Assembly (NCBI GenBank): GCA_050693155.1
Contig: JBOGWA010000026.1
Coordinates: forward strand, 1-8,598
Length of the DNA: 8,598 bases
Direction of reading: 5' to 3'
Source: JBOGWA01 sp050693155
GTDB lineage: Bacteria > Actinomycetota > UBA4738 > CALAEC01
The notes beneath the pieces were generated by a model. That model ran no database searches. It worked only from the letters and a program-made list of their open reading frames with translations, and was not told the DNA's origin. The position numbers were made by a program, and so were the translations under genes. Positions 7,528 to 8,598 of this stretch are shown here, one piece after another (position 1 is the first letter of the stretch; each line of letters begins with the position of its first letter).

Positions 7528-8159
7528 GGGCGGTAATCGCCCCGGAGTATTGGGTGGCACACAGACTCCAGGGAGGCCCAGTACTCGTCGCAGCTCCCCT
7601 CCAGCTGGAAGATGATTTGGTCGATCTCTGGAAACTGAAGAACCGTGAAGGAAAGTTGCCGATTAAAGATCGCCAGGCCGGTCGATGTGCCTACCTGGGG
7701 GATGATTTCCCTCCAATCCCGCAGATTTACAATTGCCTGGCCATTCTCTACGGAAGCGCCCTCCAAGAGGTTCGCTGTCGCTGGTGAGAACATGTTCGGA
7801 CCAATACCTTGGGCCTGCTCCTCCTGTGTCGGTCCCTTGAGCAATTCTCTGAGGGTGGCCTCGAGAAGTGCCTGAGTTGTGGAGTCCGCTTCGACCGTCC
7901 GAGAGACGGCGCGATAGTTCGCACTTTCCTCAGGGTCCAGATCGCCGCCCTCGATCAGGAAGTACACACGAACAACCTGCTCTTGCTGACCAGTCGGGGT
8001 GATTATCGGAACTGACGGAAGCCCTTCCAAACCTAGAGGCTCCCCCCAGACGACGCGCGGCACGCGCAGAATGGCTCCTGTTATCGCAAGAGCCGCGAGA
8101 AGTGCGATCACTGAGACAGTTACCATCCTCCCACGCTGAGATGCTGACTTCTTTGTCAT
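7518..8159 (-). CDS. Membrane-anchored GerMN-domain protein
   Basis: The 213-residue product has a short basic N-terminus, one hydrophobic segment at about 12-31 (MVTVSVIALLAALAITGAIL) and then an extracytoplasmic domain. That part reads like a GerMN (sporulation/spore germination) domain: VRVYFLIEGG, a middle stretch with LRELLKGPTQEEQAQGIG, then ASVENGQAIVNL, and LSFTVLQFPEIDQIIFQLEG near the end. GerMN proteins are usually lipoproteins or membrane proteins acting at the cell envelope; no enzymatic role is established. There is no lipobox cysteine here. Two cysteines near the C-terminus (GSC and ESVC) could form a disulfide. I chose ATG 8159, with GAGAGG 9 nt upstream, over TTG 8165, which is too close to that site. 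GC is visibly lower (about 50-60%) than in the pur genes. A link to purine metabolism is not suggested by the protein itself. Confidence 0.72.
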   Translation of the reverse strand: MTKKSASQRGRMVTVSVIALLAALAITGAILRVPRVVWGEPLGLEGLPSVPIITPTGQQEQVVRVYFLIEGGDLDPEESANYRAVSRTVEADSTTQALLEATLRELLKGPTQEEQAQGIGPNMFSPATANLLEGASVENGQAIVNLRDWREIIPQVGTSTGLAIFNRQLSFTVLQFPEIDQIIFQLEGSCDEYWASLESVCHPILRGDYRPPP

Positions 8160-8168
8160 GATCAATCG

Positions 8169-8174
8169 CCTCTC
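8169..8174 (-). promoter_or_regulatory. Ribosome binding site of the gerMN-like gene
   Basis: GAGAGG on the minus strand lies 9 nt before ATG 8159 and only 3 nt before TTG 8165, which favours the ATG as the start. Confidence 0.55.
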
Positions 8175-8192
8175 ACTCGTCGCTCTCTCCCG

Positions 8193-8597
8193 TCAGCAAC
8201 CAATGGAGCTCGGGAAGAAGTAGCAGTCGATACCGTTGGCAAGTCGCTGGGGGATCGTGGAAGTGCTCTCAGCTGCGACCCAATTCGCTCCGGCCGTTGT
8301 GTCGTGATAATCAGACTCGAGATAGATCGTCGGCATGCCCAAGGCTTGGGACGAGCAGAGCTCGTCCATCTCCTCCAACAGGACTTTCGGGTCGATCACG
8401 ACGCCGTCGCCGATGACGGTGGTGACGTGCGGGTAGAGGATGCGGGAAGGAATGAGGTGGAGCTTCAGCGTCTGGCCGTCGGCCCGGACGGTGTGGCCGG
8501 CGTTGTTCCCACCCTGATAACGAACGACGAAGTCCATCTGATCGGCCAGCAGGTCGGTGGCCTTCCCCTTGCCCTCGTCGCCCCACTGGGTCCCGAC
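8193..8597 (-). pseudogene. Truncated purA copy fused in frame to an unrelated tail
   Basis: The frame is open to the right edge and begins at the residue equivalent to PurA Val7. It keeps GDEGKGK and NNAGHT and follows PurA through LLEEMDEL (PurA 79-86). It then departs after codon 88 into about 52 residues that I do not recognise (including MPTIYLESDYHDTTAG and ending SSIGC), with a TGA at 8195-8193. Against the intact purA it differs only at His48Gln and Gly58Arg up to residue 86, then Ser87Cys at the junction. Of 13 base changes in the codons up to residue 86, 10 are synonymous, so the source was under selection as a real purA. With 340 of 423 residues missing, adenylosuccinate synthetase activity is not expected. 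It could be a remnant, a small chimeric protein, or a chimeric assembly join. Confidence 0.8.
8338..8350. repeat. Palindrome at the breakpoint of the purA duplication
   Basis: CCCAAG-G-CTTGGG is a perfect inverted repeat with 6-nt arms. It lies immediately beside the point (about 8351) where similarity to purA stops. A second palindrome, GGCATGCC (8332-8339), overlaps its edge. Confidence 0.6.
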
Positions 8598-8598
8598 C
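8353..8598 (-). repeat. Direct repeat copy B: 5' part of purA
   Basis: This is the partner of 7111-7356 in the same orientation, 14 mismatches in 246 nt. Its left breakpoint is at about 8352; its right end lies outside the window. The two copies bracket the gerMN-like gene. Confidence 0.95.

Noticed and set aside
6529..7560. 343-codon minus-strand frame from the gerMN-purA gap into purA
   Set aside because: It is an out-of-frame shadow of purA with Arg/Pro-rich translation.
6117..7787. 556-codon open frame on the plus strand opposite purA and the end of gerMN
   Set aside because: It is antisense to intact PurA, has low-complexity charged composition, and crosses two unrelated genes and an intergenic gap.
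8196..8352. Promoter for the gerMN-like gene
   Set aside because: Some AT-rich hexamers occur, but no -35/-10 pair with acceptable spacing could be found by eye.

Overview
The window is almost entirely one de novo purine nucleotide biosynthesis operon on the minus strand. GC is high (about 65-68% in the pur genes), GTG starts are common and genes overlap tightly. This style, with separate small PurS, PurQ and PurL subunits, suggests a high-GC, possibly metagenomic, bacterium of Actinomycetota type (Rubrobacter/Thermoleophilia-like operon order). That placement is inference from gene content and sequence style only.

In transcription order (right to left) the layout is: a truncated copy of the purA 5' end fused to an unrelated tail (8597-8193); a membrane-anchored GerMN-domain protein (8159-7518); a short palindrome-rich gap (7517-7374); then purA, purD, purE, purB, purC, purS, purQ and the first half of purL, which runs off the left edge. 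From purA to purQ every junction is an overlap of 1, 8, 4, 4, 4 or 1 nt, as expected for translational coupling. purQ to purL is the only exception: a 25-nt gap, no ATG/GTG/TTG start that retains the conserved PurL N-terminus, a strong Shine-Dalgarno followed by ACG, a G7 run, and a hairpin enclosing the ribosome binding site.

The genes cover GAR synthesis (PurD), FGAM synthesis (PurS/PurQ/PurL), AIR carboxylation (PurE), SAICAR synthesis (PurC), the two lyase steps (PurB) and the first committed step from IMP to AMP (PurA). PurF, PurN/T, PurM, PurK and PurH are not in the window.

The accessory part is the right 1.2 kb. About 246 nt of the purA 5' region is present twice in direct orientation, 1242 nt apart and about 94% identical, with the lower-GC gerMN-like gene between the copies. 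The most notable signals are this duplication, with a palindrome at its breakpoint, and the odd purQ-purL junction. I found no RNA gene, CRISPR array, insertion sequence or phage gene, and no gene-less stretch over 300 nt.
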